Source: CAZPNX01 sp964588285 (GTDB lineage: Bacteria; Edwardsbacteria; AC1; EtOH8). From it: a stretch of 64,000 bases of DNA. Position 1 is the first letter of the stretch. Every line of letters starts with the position of its first letter. Shown piece after piece: positions 7,092 through 15,818 of this stretch. The notes beneath the pieces were generated by a model that was not told the origin of the DNA, searched no databases, and worked only from the letters and a program-made list of their open reading frames with translations. A program made the position numbers and the translations under genes. Where the stretch lies: contig CAZPNX010000002.1 in NCBI GenBank assembly GCA_964588285.1, positions 62,001-126,000 on the forward strand. The letters run 5' to 3'.

Positions 7092-9842
7092 TCATTTGAC
7101 AACAGTCATCCGTTTGGTCAGGGTTTTGCCCAGGGCCCGAAGCTGATACAGGTAAACGCCGGAGGAGACCCGCATCCCTTCGTCCCCGGTTCCGTTCCAG
7201 CTGACCCGGTGGTTCCCGGCGCCCAGCTCGCCGTCAATTATGGTGGCCACCTTCTGGCCTAGCGCATTGTAGATTATCAGGGACACCTCGCTTCGCTGCG
7301 GCAGGCTGAAGCTGACGGTTGTCCTTCCTGCTCTCACTGGGTTGGGCGCATTCTGTTCCAATATACACGGGCGGTCCCCGAGCGGAGTCGAGGGGCCGCC
7401 ACCCACCCCCATTCCTGATCTGAAATAGACGTTGCACACCGATTCGATGATGGAGCCGGAGCCGTTGAAATAACCGCCCCGGGCGTATCCCCGGGCCCGA
7501 AGATAGATGTTTTGATCCAGGGGCAGGCCAAGCCCGGTGATTCGCCAACCACCTGTTATCCTTGTGCCTGCGCCCAAGGGCACCCAGCTGGTCATGTTGC
7601 TGGATCGCTCGAACCAGACAAAGTCAAGCTCGGGCCCGGCGCCGGAGCGCAGCCAACTGACAGTATCTCTGCTGTTAGCCACCAACTCCTGCAGAGCGGC
7701 ATAAGGAGTGCTCAGCCGGGCGATCCGAGACCTGGAATTTCCGCCGACAGTTGTGAAATCGCCCCCGAGGAGTATCTTCCCGTCGGTCAGGGCGGATATG
7801 GAATTGACGGTGTTGTTGGCGTTTGGGTCGAAGCCGCCATCCAGCGATCCGCCGGCAGTGAGGCGGGCGATCCGGTTCCGGGCGGTGCCGCCAATAGACG
7901 TGAAAGTGCCGCCGATCAATATGCCCCCATTCGCCTGAATAACGATGGAGGCAACGGACCCGTTGGCATTGGGATTAAAACCAGCGTCGAGCGTGCCGTC
8001 GGCATTCAGCCGGGCGATCCGGTTTCTGGTGGTGCCGCCAATAGACGTGAAAGTGCCGCCGATGAGTATCTTTCCATCGGCTTGGACGGCTATGGCATAG
8101 ACATTGTTGTTGGCATTGGGATTAAAACCGCTGTCAAGCGTGCCGTCGGCATTCAGCCGAGCGATCCGGTTTCTGGTGGTACCGCTGATGGAAGTAAAAC
8201 TGCCGCCGATCAGTATCCGCCCGTCGCTTTGCACCGCTATGGAGCGGACAGCACCATCGGCATCGGGATTAAAACCGGCGTCAATGGTTCCGTCGGTAGT
8301 AAGCCGGGCTATCCGGTTCCGGGCAGTTCCGCCGATGGCGGTAAAAAAACCGCCGACCAGTATCTTGCTGTCGGGTTGGACGGCTATGGCGAAAACGATG
8401 TTGTTGGCGTTGGGATCGAAAACATTATAGGTATGGCCCTCCTCGCTGAGCCGGGCGATTCGCCCCCTGGCGTTTCCCGATATCGTATCGAAAGCACCCC
8501 CGACCAGCATGCTCAAGCTGATTGTGCCGAACGTCTGAGTGGCGATGGAATAGATAGTGCTGTCGGCATTGGGGTTGAAGCCTGCGTCAATCGCGCCGTC
8601 GACATAGAGCCGGGCCATTCGTTTTCTGGTCGTGCCCCCGATGTCGGAGAAAGACCCCCCGACGAGAAGCTTCCCGTCGGGCTGTATTGCCGTGGAAATA
8701 ACAGAGTTGTTTGCCGTAGCGCCTAATGTCCTGTCCAACCTGCCGTCAGGGTAAAGCCGGGCAATATGGCTCCTGGTCCTCCCCCCGATGGTGGTGAAGC
8801 TGCCTCCAAGAAGTATTTTGCCGTCAGATTGAATAACTATGGATTCGAGATTATCATTCGCCTCCGGATTGAAGCCGGCATCCAGACTGCCGTCGGCATT
8901 CAGTCGGGCAATCCGGTTCCTGGTAATCCCGCCGATGGTGGTGAACCTGCCTCCGACCAGTATTCCGCCATCGGGTTGAAGGGCGAGACAATAAGCATCG
9001 CTGTTTGCCTCAGGATTAAAGCCGGCATCGAGGCTGCTGTTTGGGTTCAGTCGGGCAATACGCAATCTGGTCGTCCCGTTGATGGAAGCGAAGGTGCCTG
9101 CTATGAGAATTTTTCCATCCGGTTGGACAGCCATGGAATAGATCCTGTTATTGACATCCGGATAGAAGCCGGAGTCAAGGCTGCCGTCGGCGTTCAATCG
9201 GGCAATTCTGTCTCTGGTCGAGCCGCCGACTATGGTGAAATCTCCCCCGATCAGTATCTTGCCGTCCGGCTGAACAGCGATGGATCGGACATCACTATTG
9301 GCATTAGGATTGAAGCCGGCATCAAGGCTGCCGTCGGCGTTCAGTCGGGCGATGCGGTTCCTGGTGGTCCCGCCGATGGTGGTGAAAGAGCCGCCAACCA
9401 GTATCTTCCCGTCCGGCTGAACGGCTATGGCCAAGACATGATTATTGGCATTGGGATTGAAGCTGGTTTCAAGGCCGCCGGCGGCGGTGAACCGGGCGAT
9501 GCGATTTCTGGTTATGATGCCGCCGAAAACGGTGGTGAAAGACCCTCCCAGAATTATTTTTGCGTCCGGCTGAACCGCGATGGCCCGAACCCTTCCATTC
9601 GCATTGGGATTAAAGTTCGTATCGACATCTCCATTGACATAGAGCCGGGCAACCCGGTTTCGATTCGTCCCGTCGATGTCTGTGAATCCTCCACCGAGGA
9701 GTATTTCCCCGTCGGACTGGACGGCCACCGCATTGACCGTACTGTCTGCAGACGGATCAAAGCCGTCATGAGGCGACTGGGCCAGAGCCATTGCCTGGAT
9801 AAAAACGGCCGCGGCCGACCAAACGATAAACAGCTTTTTCAT
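7092..9842 (-). CDS. secreted delta-60-repeat beta-propeller protein with sorting tail
   Basis: A 916-residue protein. The signal peptide is residues 1-22 (...AMALAQ). About 14 repeats of about 50 residues follow, with the delta-60 pattern (AVQPDGKILVGGSF, then TRNRIARLNADGSLDAGFNP), to about residue 700. This WD40/YVTN-like propeller family is common in large extracellular proteins. The C-terminal 200 residues hold an Ig-like stretch and the FlgD/T9SS-type tail (QNAPNPV, IYNALGQKVATI, WNGTGDEG, GVYLYQL). The DNA repeats are near-identical in places, so copy number may vary or be mis-assembled. Its promoter at 9875-9910 carries 11-bp-spaced direct repeats facing the SARP-like regulator gene. 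Confidence 0.82.
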   Translation of the reverse strand: MKKLFIVWSAAAVFIQAMALAQSPHDGFDPSADSTVNAVAVQSDGEILLGGGFTDIDGTNRNRVARLYVNGDVDTNFNPNANGRVRAIAVQPDAKIILGGSFTTVFGGIITRNRIARFTAAGGLETSFNPNANNHVLAIAVQPDGKILVGGSFTTIGGTTRNRIARLNADGSLDAGFNPNANSDVRSIAVQPDGKILIGGDFTIVGGSTRDRIARLNADGSLDSGFYPDVNNRIYSMAVQPDGKILIAGTFASINGTTRLRIARLNPNSSLDAGFNPEANSDAYCLALQPDGGILVGGRFTTIGGITRNRIARLNADGSLDAGFNPEANDNLESIVIQSDGKILLGGSFTTIGGRTRSHIARLYPDGRLDRTLGATANNSVISTAIQPDGKLLVGGSFSDIGGTTRKRMARLYVDGAIDAGFNPNADSTIYSIATQTFGTISLSMLVGGAFDTISGNARGRIARLSEEGHTYNVFDPNANNIVFAIAVQPDSKILVGGFFTAIGGTARNRIARLTTDGTIDAGFNPDADGAVRSIAVQSDGRILIGGSFTSISGTTRNRIARLNADGTLDSGFNPNANNNVYAIAVQADGKILIGGTFTSIGGTTRNRIARLNADGTLDAGFNPNANGSVASIVIQANGGILIGGTFTSIGGTARNRIARLTAGGSLDGGFDPNANNTVNSISALTDGKILLGGDFTTVGGNSRSRIARLSTPYAALQELVANSRDTVSWLRSGAGPELDFVWFERSSNMTSWVPLGAGTRITGGWRITGLGLPLDQNIYLRARGYARGGYFNGSGSIIESVCNVYFRSGMGVGGGPSTPLGDRPCILEQNAPNPVRAGRTTVSFSLPQRSEVSLIIYNALGQKVATIIDGELGAGNHRVSWNGTGDEGMRVSSGVYLYQLRALGKTLTKRMTVVK

Positions 9843-9874
9843 TGCCCTTTCTCCCCTTTTTTGTTGTTGCCTGA

Positions 9875-9910
9875 ATTATATCGTTAACCCCTTACAGCTC
9901 GCTTACAGCT
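9875..9910 (-). promoter_or_regulatory. promoter with 11-bp-period direct repeats (SARP-like operator)
   Basis: Read on the - strand: AGCTGTAA (9910-9903), the same octamer again 11 bp later (9899-9892), then a short spacer and TATAAT (9880-9875). No -35 hexamer is visible. SARP/OmpR-type regulators bind direct repeats with 11-bp period placed just upstream of the -10. The divergent gene at 10000 encodes such a protein. That it binds here is inferred. Confidence 0.6.
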
Positions 9911-9964
9911 ATTCCCGCTCTTGCCGAAAACATGCTGCCAGGCAATGTTTTGCGTAAATAATAA

Positions 9965-9993
9965 TTGACATATTCCGGCATCTGCATTAAAAT
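9965..9993 (+). promoter_or_regulatory. sigma70-type promoter of the SARP-like regulator, leaderless
   Basis: TTGACA at 9965-9970, a 17-bp spacer and TAAAAT at 9988-9993. The expected start of transcription is about 7 bp downstream, on or next to the ATG at 10000. The mRNA would have little or no leader. An inverted repeat AAAACAT / ATGTTTT (about 9926-9950) lies just upstream. Confidence 0.7.
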
Positions 9994-9999
9994 ACTTCC

Positions 10000-12900
10000 A
10001 TGGTAATTGACACCAAGCTTATTCCGCCCTCTTTGCGGCCGGGCCTTATGCCCCGCTCCAGGCTGATGGAAAAGCTCCGCAATAATCTGGACCGGCGGAT
10101 GATACTCGTCTGCGCCGGGCCGGGCTACGGCAAGTCCACCCTGCTCTCGCAGCTGATGCACTCCGAGCGCCTTCCGGCGGTCTTCTATTCCCTGGACCGG
10201 CACGACGGCGAACGCCAGGCGTTCATCGAGCACCTGCTGACGGCCTTGGTTCTCCGTGAATCCCGGTCGGCGACGCCCAGGCACTATGCCGAGCTGGTCC
10301 GTTTGCTGGACTTCGTCCGCCTGGGGCGCAGTGTGCCAAATTCCCTGTTCGCCGCCACGGTGCTCAATCATTTGAGCTCGCTTTCCAGCGAGCTTTTCCT
10401 CATTTTTGACGACTACCACCGACTCCCTGAAAAAAGCCCGGTGCATCGGCTGGTGTCGTCCTTGGCCGAGCGGCTTCCCGCCCGGTCGCACCTCGTCATC
10501 GCCTCCCGGGTCGCTCCGCCGATTCCCGGGCTGGCTGAATTCAAGGCCAAAGGAGAGGTTTTCGAGCTGGAACAAAACGACTTGAAGGTCACCACGGAAG
10601 AGATAGCGCAACTGTCCCCATCCGAAGATGGTTCCCTCCTGCCGGCCGAAGCCCATCCCCGACTGCTGGAGATGACCGAGGGATGGATCACCGGCATTCA
10701 TCTGGCCCTTCAGTCTATTGCCGGCCACGGCGCCGATCTGGCCGAGATGGAAAGGCGCCTGGCCGGCGAGGGAACCCTTTTCGATTATTTTGCCTCGGAT
10801 ATACTGGAGTCCTTGCCCCGTCAATGCCAGGTTCTCCTTGTCCGCTGTTCGGTGCTTGATCATCTGGACCCCGAAGCCTGCCGGGCCGTGTCCGGCCTGC
10901 CTCAGGCCGGCCGCCTGCTGGAGAAGATTTCGCGCCACAACCTTTTCGTCGCCAAAGCGGGCCGGGGCTACTTCTGCCATTCCCTCTTCCGCCGGTTTCT
11001 ACAGAACCGCATCGAGGGCGACCATGAACGCCGTCGGCTGCATGAGGCGGCCGCCGCCTGGCTGGAGTCCCATGGGGAGACGGTGTCCTCGGTGGACCAC
11101 CTGCTAGAGGCCGGGTGCCATGCCCAGGCGGCCCGGGCCATGGAGCCCGTGGTGGAGACGGTGTACAATTCTGCCCGCTTTCAACTGGTGGAGCGCTGGC
11201 TCTCCGCCCTTCCAGCCGCCCTGGTCGAAGCCTCCCCGGCGTTGCTGATAGGACGTTCCTCACTATATTGCTATAAAGGAGATTTCGAACAAGGGAGAAT
11301 AGACCTGGATAAGGCTCTGCGCCTGGCTAAGACAAAGGGCGACCGACTCTACCAGGCCAGGGTTTTGGTCCAACTGGGCACCATGGCGTACAACCACGGT
11401 CGCTTGACCGAAGCTCTGCGCTTGGCCCGGTCCGCCCAGCGTCTGGGGCTCAAAACCGGACAGCGGGTTCGGGTTGGCAGCGACGTCATCGTATGCCTCT
11501 GTCATCTGCAAAGCGGCCGTTACTCCGCAGCCGAAAGGGCCACCCGCACCATTCCCAGGGAGATTCAGCAGCTCTATGGAGCCTCCATCCCCATCCGCGA
11601 TAATTTTCGATGCGTGGTGCTGACCCGCAGCGGCCGATACGCCGAGGCCATGGATGTTTATAAAAGAATTATGCCCGGGATAGAACCTGAGGCCCTGTTC
11701 CATCCCAATGCCTGCATGTTCCTCATGGACGCCATAACTGCGGCCCGCCATCACGGCTCCTTCGAACTGGCCCGCCGCTGGTTCGATATAATGGGCCGCG
11801 CCTCTGCCGCCTCTGAAGCCACTGCCCTGCTGGAGAGGATGACCTTTATAGAGATATCGGTTCAGGATGGCGATCTTTCCGCCGCTGCCGACTCCGCTAG
11901 AAAATTGCTCGCCGAGCCCGACATCCTTTCCCGATGGGGCTATCCGGGCCAGATCCCCTATCTCCGCTTCCGTCTGGCCGAGCTGGACTACTATCAGGGC
12001 AACTACGGTGCGGCCCTCCAGGGGCTCGAGCAATGCCGCAGCCAAAATATCGAGGTCTATGAAAAACAGGGCCAGTTGTTTCGCGAAGCCATGCTGGCCT
12101 CGGCCACCCGACGCCGCAGCCAGGCTCGAAGTCTATGCCGTCATCTTGAACAGCTTCCGGCCTGCCCCCGCCGCGGTCTGCAGCTGGCGCTGGTCAGGGC
12201 CGCGTCCTCTGACGACCGTCAAGCCCTGCGGCATCTAGCTCAGGCAATCTCTCTGTCCGGTCGATACGGCATGGACGGCGAACTGGCCTTGGAGGTCAGG
12301 TATCATCCCAAGCTGAGACGGGTATTTTCCAAGGTAAAAACGACCCCGAAGATCCTGGCGAGATTGGGAATGTTGATCTCCGTCAAGCCCGCAGCAGAAA
12401 AGGCGGATTCTCCGAGGATATCGCTCCTAGGACAACTCGCCATAAACTGGCCGGGAAGCAAAAAAATATCCCTGTCCTGGCAGGGATACAAGGAGGCTTC
12501 TTTGCTGGGTTTCCTGCTGCTGCATCGCGGGCGCTGCTTCAACAGAGAGGATTTATCCCGGCAGGTGTGGCCCGGGGCCAAACCGGCTTCGGCTTTCAAC
12601 CGGCTCTTCGTCGCCGTCTCCAGATTGAACGCCGCCTTGCCGGGACTTGTGGTCCGCTCCGCCTCGGGCTACTCCCTGGCCGAAGGCGAAGGCCTCACCC
12701 TCGATGTCGAGGTATTCGAGCAGTGCCACCGCCAGGCCATGTCATCCTCGGCTTCCAACGAACAGAGGCTTCAGGCCGTCCGCCGCGGCCTGGCCGTCTA
12801 TCGCGGGCCGCTGCTGCAGAACGTCGGTGATGCATGGGCGGAGCCGTTCCGCCGCAGCTACCAGTTGAAGCACCTGCAGCTGCTGCGCGCCGCGGTCGAG

Positions 12901-13134
12901 GCCGAATCCTCCCAGGGCAATTGGGCGGCCGCCGTCGAGGCCGCCAGGCTGCTGGTCGAGATAGATCCCGGCGATGAGACTTCCATTACCGCCCTGCTGA
13001 CAGGTCTGGGAGCCATGGGTCTGCGTTCCGATATGGCAACTTTTTTCGCCAAATACACCAGGCGCCTCCGGGCCCGGGGCCGGGCGCCTGGAAAGGCCGT
13101 TCTCAGGGAATACCAGCGGCTTCAAGACTTATAG
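10000..13134 (+). CDS. MalT-like STAND ATPase regulator with C-terminal wHTH and BTAD (SARP-like)
   Basis: A 1044-residue protein. An N-terminal STAND NTPase has the P-loop GPGYGKST (residues 40-47) and a Walker-B-like FLIFDDYH (about 128-135). A winged-helix part and a long helical TPR-like middle region follow (about 330-790). The C-terminus is an OmpR-type winged helix (about 807-880, LLHRGRCFNREDLSRQVWPG) and a bacterial transcriptional activation domain (about 890-1044, LDVEVFEQC...YRGPLL). The architecture is that of large ATP-binding transcriptional activators that bind DNA after signal-driven oligomerisation. The inducer is unknown. Direct repeats before the divergent propeller gene suggest that gene as a target. 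Confidence 0.85.
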   Translation: MVIDTKLIPPSLRPGLMPRSRLMEKLRNNLDRRMILVCAGPGYGKSTLLSQLMHSERLPAVFYSLDRHDGERQAFIEHLLTALVLRESRSATPRHYAELVRLLDFVRLGRSVPNSLFAATVLNHLSSLSSELFLIFDDYHRLPEKSPVHRLVSSLAERLPARSHLVIASRVAPPIPGLAEFKAKGEVFELEQNDLKVTTEEIAQLSPSEDGSLLPAEAHPRLLEMTEGWITGIHLALQSIAGHGADLAEMERRLAGEGTLFDYFASDILESLPRQCQVLLVRCSVLDHLDPEACRAVSGLPQAGRLLEKISRHNLFVAKAGRGYFCHSLFRRFLQNRIEGDHERRRLHEAAAAWLESHGETVSSVDHLLEAGCHAQAARAMEPVVETVYNSARFQLVERWLSALPAALVEASPALLIGRSSLYCYKGDFEQGRIDLDKALRLAKTKGDRLYQARVLVQLGTMAYNHGRLTEALRLARSAQRLGLKTGQRVRVGSDVIVCLCHLQSGRYSAAERATRTIPREIQQLYGASIPIRDNFRCVVLTRSGRYAEAMDVYKRIMPGIEPEALFHPNACMFLMDAITAARHHGSFELARRWFDIMGRASAASEATALLERMTFIEISVQDGDLSAAADSARKLLAEPDILSRWGYPGQIPYLRFRLAELDYYQGNYGAALQGLEQCRSQNIEVYEKQGQLFREAMLASATRRRSQARSLCRHLEQLPACPRRGLQLALVRAASSDDRQALRHLAQAISLSGRYGMDGELALEVRYHPKLRRVFSKVKTTPKILARLGMLISVKPAAEKADSPRISLLGQLAINWPGSKKISLSWQGYKEASLLGFLLLHRGRCFNREDLSRQVWPGAKPASAFNRLFVAVSRLNAALPGLVVRSASGYSLAEGEGLTLDVEVFEQCHRQAMSSSASNEQRLQAVRRGLAVYRGPLLQNVGDAWAEPFRRSYQLKHLQLLRAAVEAESSQGNWAAAVEAARLLVEIDPGDETSITALLTGLGAMGLRSDMATFFAKYTRRLRARGRAPGKAVLREYQRLQDL

Positions 13135-13173
13135 TTCTACATCCTATTATAGCGTCGATTCCCGCCCGCTCTA

Positions 13174-13212
13174 AAAAATGCGCTGTCATCTCAAGGATGT
13201 CGGCGCATTTTT
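13174..13212 (+). terminator. terminator after the regulator gene
   Basis: AAAAATGCGC at 13174-13183 pairs exactly with GCGCATTTTT at 13203-13212 across a 19-nt loop. It ends in a T-run. The IS element below is inserted in the tail of this terminator. Confidence 0.75.
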
Positions 13213-13217
13213 CACAA

Positions 13218-14050
13218 GGTAATACCCTAAGGTTTCGGACTAAAAACCGGTAATTTTAGATACTTCTGTCTCTTGGAGAAGCTTGTATATCAAGGGATAT
13301 AGGTCCTTATCCCTGTTATTGAAGCGATAAGAAATCTCACCGAGGTAGAGAAGGAAACTTTCTTAGGCACTCCCCGGTAGTGATAGAGCCAATGCTTGGC
13401 AGTGCTCCAGAAACCCTCGATGCCGTTGATGTGGTCTCTACCTTTGGGCTGTTCCTTGTCTTTTTTGACTACAATATGCTCACCCCGGACAGCCAAGGAA
13501 GCATAGGCATGCCAATCGTCAGTGTAGTATAACGTTCCTGGCGTGGTCGTTCTTTTAATCAAGGGGATAGTCTTCCGGGCACCCCGGCCTTTGATAGGGA
13601 ACACCCGAACCAGACCATCTCGTTGCAGTATCCCCAAGACAATGATTTTATTGCCGGCGCCCCAGCCCCGTTTCCCTTTGCAATGCCTGCCAAATAGGCT
13701 TTCGTCGCATTCAACCTTGCCAGTGAATGGCTCGCGGCACTGTTCGTGAAGGCACAAGGCAGCCCGGATCAATCGAAAGAACCGTTGGATGGTGCCTAGG
13801 TTTGCCAGATGTTTAAATCGCAGCCGGTAGCAGGGCACACCAAGTACAAAGTAATCTAGAAGCTTGGTTTTTGTCTGGCCATCAAGATAGCATGTATCCC
13901 AGACCGAACGCAAGTGGCATTTATATCCGCAGTATCGACACTTTTGCCGACCATGGCCTAGTTTCCACGACCAGTGGTGATAGCATTTTGGGCACGTTAT
14001 TCTCATTCAAAATATATATCATATTTGGTCCGAAATCACCATGCATTACC
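13218..14050 (-). mobile_element. IS1595-type insertion sequence with 8-bp target duplication
   Basis: An 833-bp element. Its ends are inverted repeats aligned without gaps: GGTAAT, nine mismatch-rich bases, then TTTCGGAC-N-AAA (left 13218 inward, right 14050 inward). It is flanked by an exact 8-bp direct repeat TTTCACAA (13210-13217 and 14051-14058). Ends starting GG and 8-bp duplications are usual for the IS1595 family. One transposase gene fills it. The intact ends and perfect duplication suggest recent insertion. Confidence 0.9.
13290..14006 (-). CDS. IS1595-family transposase
   Basis: A 238-residue protein. The N-terminal zinc ribbon is CPKC (5-8) and CRYC (about 23-26). An ISXO2-like DDE-type domain follows, with VECDESLFGR (first Asp), YYTDDWHAY (second Asp) and HINGIEGFWSTAK (the Asn/Lys of the DDNK set of this family). 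The ATG at 14006 lies just inside the right terminal repeat. The C-terminal dozen residues look atypical, but no stop or frameshift is seen, so it may be active. Confidence 0.88.
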   Translation of the reverse strand: MRITCPKCYHHWSWKLGHGRQKCRYCGYKCHLRSVWDTCYLDGQTKTKLLDYFVLGVPCYRLRFKHLANLGTIQRFFRLIRAALCLHEQCREPFTGKVECDESLFGRHCKGKRGWGAGNKIIVLGILQRDGLVRVFPIKGRGARKTIPLIKRTTTPGTLYYTDDWHAYASLAVRGEHIVVKKDKEQPKGRDHINGIEGFWSTAKHWLYHYRGVPKKVSFSTSVRFLIASITGIRTYIP

Positions 14051-14068
14051 TTTCACAAAATCCTTCTG

Positions 14069-14596
14069 TCACTCGAACCAATGGGTGTAGGTCACCGAGG
14101 TGCGGCCAAAGGCATTGAGGGCACTGGTCCAGCGGTCATCCTGCCGGTTGGCCAGCCAGCGAGTGAGATCCAGCCCGACGGTGGCCCCGAACAGATTCTC
14201 CGGCAGGCCGCGGCCTTCTCGGTCGTTGTTTTGTGAGGCTGCTCCTCCTATATAGAAATAGCCACGAGGTCGGACGATGACCTCGGTCTTGAGGATGGCG
14301 TAGTCGTCCCAATGGCTGTAAGACTGCTTCTCCCTCTCCTGGGGGTAGCGGGCCAGTCGCTGGAACATCTCTTCGGTCCGGCCTCACTGCCTGATCCCCA
14401 GCCTTACCTCCACCGACATCCTCTCCGGCCAGCGATGCTTGGCGTACCACAGCAGGACGCCGGCAGCGTCGGCCGCGCCGTCCCAGAGCGAGAGATTCCA
14501 GTATCCGTCGTGGTTGGAGGCGTCGAACAGCTCGACGGCGCCCTATGCGCTATTCGCATAGTACTCCCAGGCCGAGCTATTGACAAACGCGCCCGA
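14069..14596 (-). pseudogene. decayed 3' fragment of a probable beta-barrel/outer-membrane protein gene
   Basis: One frame reads coherently for 176 codons but has TAG at 14543-14545 and TGA at 14384-14386. Before, between and after the stops it gives protein-like text: SSAWEYYANSA, then VELFDASNHDGYWNLSLWDG...MSVEVRLGIRQ, then ENLFGATVGLDLTRWL and a final TSVTYTHWF. The alternating aromatic ending with a terminal Phe-Glu resembles outer-membrane beta-barrels. I do not recognise the family. The 5' end is lost at the B12 operon promoter. The 3' end lies 10 bp from the IS target duplication. Confidence 0.65.
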
Positions 14597-14608
14597 TTAA
14601 TGTATAAT
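14580..14608 (+). promoter_or_regulatory. sigma70-type promoter of the B12 uptake operon
   Basis: TTGACA at 14580-14585, a 17-bp spacer and TATAAT at 14603-14608. It starts transcription about 10 bp before the cobalamin aptamer. The -35 box overlaps the truncated end of the pseudogene on the other strand. Confidence 0.85.
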
Positions 14609-14620
14609 TTCTAAATAATA

Positions 14621-14797
14621 TGGGTGCCTTCGCCGCCTGGCGGAGGATAATCGGGAATTCCGTTAAAAGCGGAAGCTGCCCCGCAACTGTAAGCCCGCTC
14701 CGGTTCCCTTGTTTGAAAACGGAGCCTGCCAGATTCCACTGGCCCGCCAAAGACGGGCTGGGAAGGAGGCAGAAAGGGCGAGCCAGGAGACCGGCCC
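14621..14797 (+). ncRNA. cobalamin riboswitch aptamer
   Basis: The conserved pieces come in order: GAAGCTGCCCCGCAACTGTAA in the core (about 14672-14692), then CCACTG followed by GGCTGGGAAGG (about 14737-14767), then the B12 box AGCCAGGAGACC (14781-14792). This is the adenosylcobalamin-type aptamer. A terminator hairpin stands between it and the first coding gene, so control is probably at transcription. The B12 transport genes downstream agree. Confidence 0.95.
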
Positions 14798-14848
14798 GTA
14801 ATTAATGTGATCCTCCTTCGCGGGAAGGGCGGGGTCGAAGCCTGTATC

Positions 14849-14885
14849 GCCCCGTTCCTTTTCGCCGGAACGGGGCTTATATTTT
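14849..14885 (+). terminator. riboswitch-controlled terminator before btuF
   Basis: GCCCCGTTCC (14849-14858) pairs with GGAACGGGGC (14867-14876) and is followed by TTATATTTT, ending one base before the btuF ATG. The G-rich stretch at about 14820-14834 could pair with the left arm as an antiterminator when cobalamin is absent. The pairing is inferred. Confidence 0.85.
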
Positions 14886-15818
14886 ATGAAACCTATGATG
14901 AAAACAGAAGGCAGGAACATTCGTCGCGCCCTCAGCCTGTTTTGGCTTCCGGCTTTATTGCTCCTGATTTCATGCCGGTCGACTGATCCGACGCCGGCGA
15001 CAGGATTCGTCTATAGCGACGGCTTGGGCCGAAAGCTGACTCTGGCCCGGCGTCCCTTGAGGGTTATCTCCTTCGCCCCCAGCCTCACCGAGATGGTCTA
15101 CGCCATTAACTGCCAGGACCGGCTGGTGGGGGTTACCTCCTGGTGCAGTTATCCTCCCGAGGCCAAAAGCAAAACCGTGGTCGGCGATTACGCCAGCCCC
15201 AACTGGGAGAGGATGGCCTCCCTGAAGCCGGATTTGGTTATCTTGGTCGGCTCGGAGAAATCCCCCATGCTCTCCAGGCTGAAGGCCATGGGCATACCGG
15301 CGGCCGTTTTTCACTCCGAGACTGCGGACGATATCTTGGGCGACATAAAATTGCTGGGAAAGATGCTGGGAGGCCAGGCGGCGGCCGACTCCTTGGTTTT
15401 TCGGCTCAGACTGCAAATGGATTCGCTAAGCCGCTCGGTGGCTTCGATTCCTTCGGACCAAAGGCCCAGGGTGTTTGCCGAGATCTCAGATCGGCCTCTT
15501 ATGACCGGCGGCGACCAAAGTTTTTTGGGCCAGCTCATCGCCATGGCCGGAGGACGGAATATTTTCGGGAACCTGCCCCAGGACTATGCCGCAGTCAATC
15601 CGGAAAATGTCTTCCAGGGAAGGCCGGACATCATTCTGATTATGCATCCCGGAGCCACGCCTTCTGATGTCCGCGACCGGCTGGGATGGTCCGCTATCCC
15701 GGCGGTCAAGAGCGGCCGGATCGTCTCCGGCCTGGACCTCGATCTTCTGATGAGGCCGGGCCCCCGCTTTACCCAGGCCGCCTGGAAACTGCATCAAGTG
15801 TTCTATGGCCAAAGGTAA
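14886..15818 (+). CDS. btuF: cobalamin-binding periplasmic lipoprotein BtuF
   Basis: A 310-residue substrate-binding protein of the class III (FhuD/BtuF) type. A lipoprotein signal ends LLLLISC, with the lipid-bearing Cys at about residue 30. Landmarks are RVISFAPSLTEMVYAI, VGVTSWCSYP, LKPDLVIL and the C-lobe region GRPDIILIM. It would deliver cobalamin to BtuCD. The riboswitch upstream supports cobalamin rather than a siderophore. The start is either ATG 14886 or the ATGs at 14895/14898. No good Shine-Dalgarno sequence is visible because the terminator abuts the start. It overlaps btuC by 14 bp. Confidence 0.9.
   Translation: MKPMMKTEGRNIRRALSLFWLPALLLLISCRSTDPTPATGFVYSDGLGRKLTLARRPLRVISFAPSLTEMVYAINCQDRLVGVTSWCSYPPEAKSKTVVGDYASPNWERMASLKPDLVILVGSEKSPMLSRLKAMGIPAAVFHSETADDILGDIKLLGKMLGGQAAADSLVFRLRLQMDSLSRSVASIPSDQRPRVFAEISDRPLMTGGDQSFLGQLIAMAGGRNIFGNLPQDYAAVNPENVFQGRPDIILIMHPGATPSDVRDRLGWSAIPAVKSGRIVSGLDLDLLMRPGPRFTQAAWKLHQVFYGQR

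Noticed and set aside
6574..7095. A 173-codon - strand frame in the gap before the LVIVD gene
   Set aside because: It runs out of frame into the known signal-peptide region, and no ribosome site or conserved motif is visible.
7700..9800. Possible CRISPR array because of about 150-bp periodic repeats
   Set aside because: The period is that of coding repeats of 50 residues in frame; there are no short palindromic repeats with unique spacers.
7512..9887. Two long + strand frames (404 and 373 codons) opposite the delta-60 gene
   Set aside because: They are repeat-driven shadows of the - strand propeller repeats; the - strand has a signal peptide and a known repeat.
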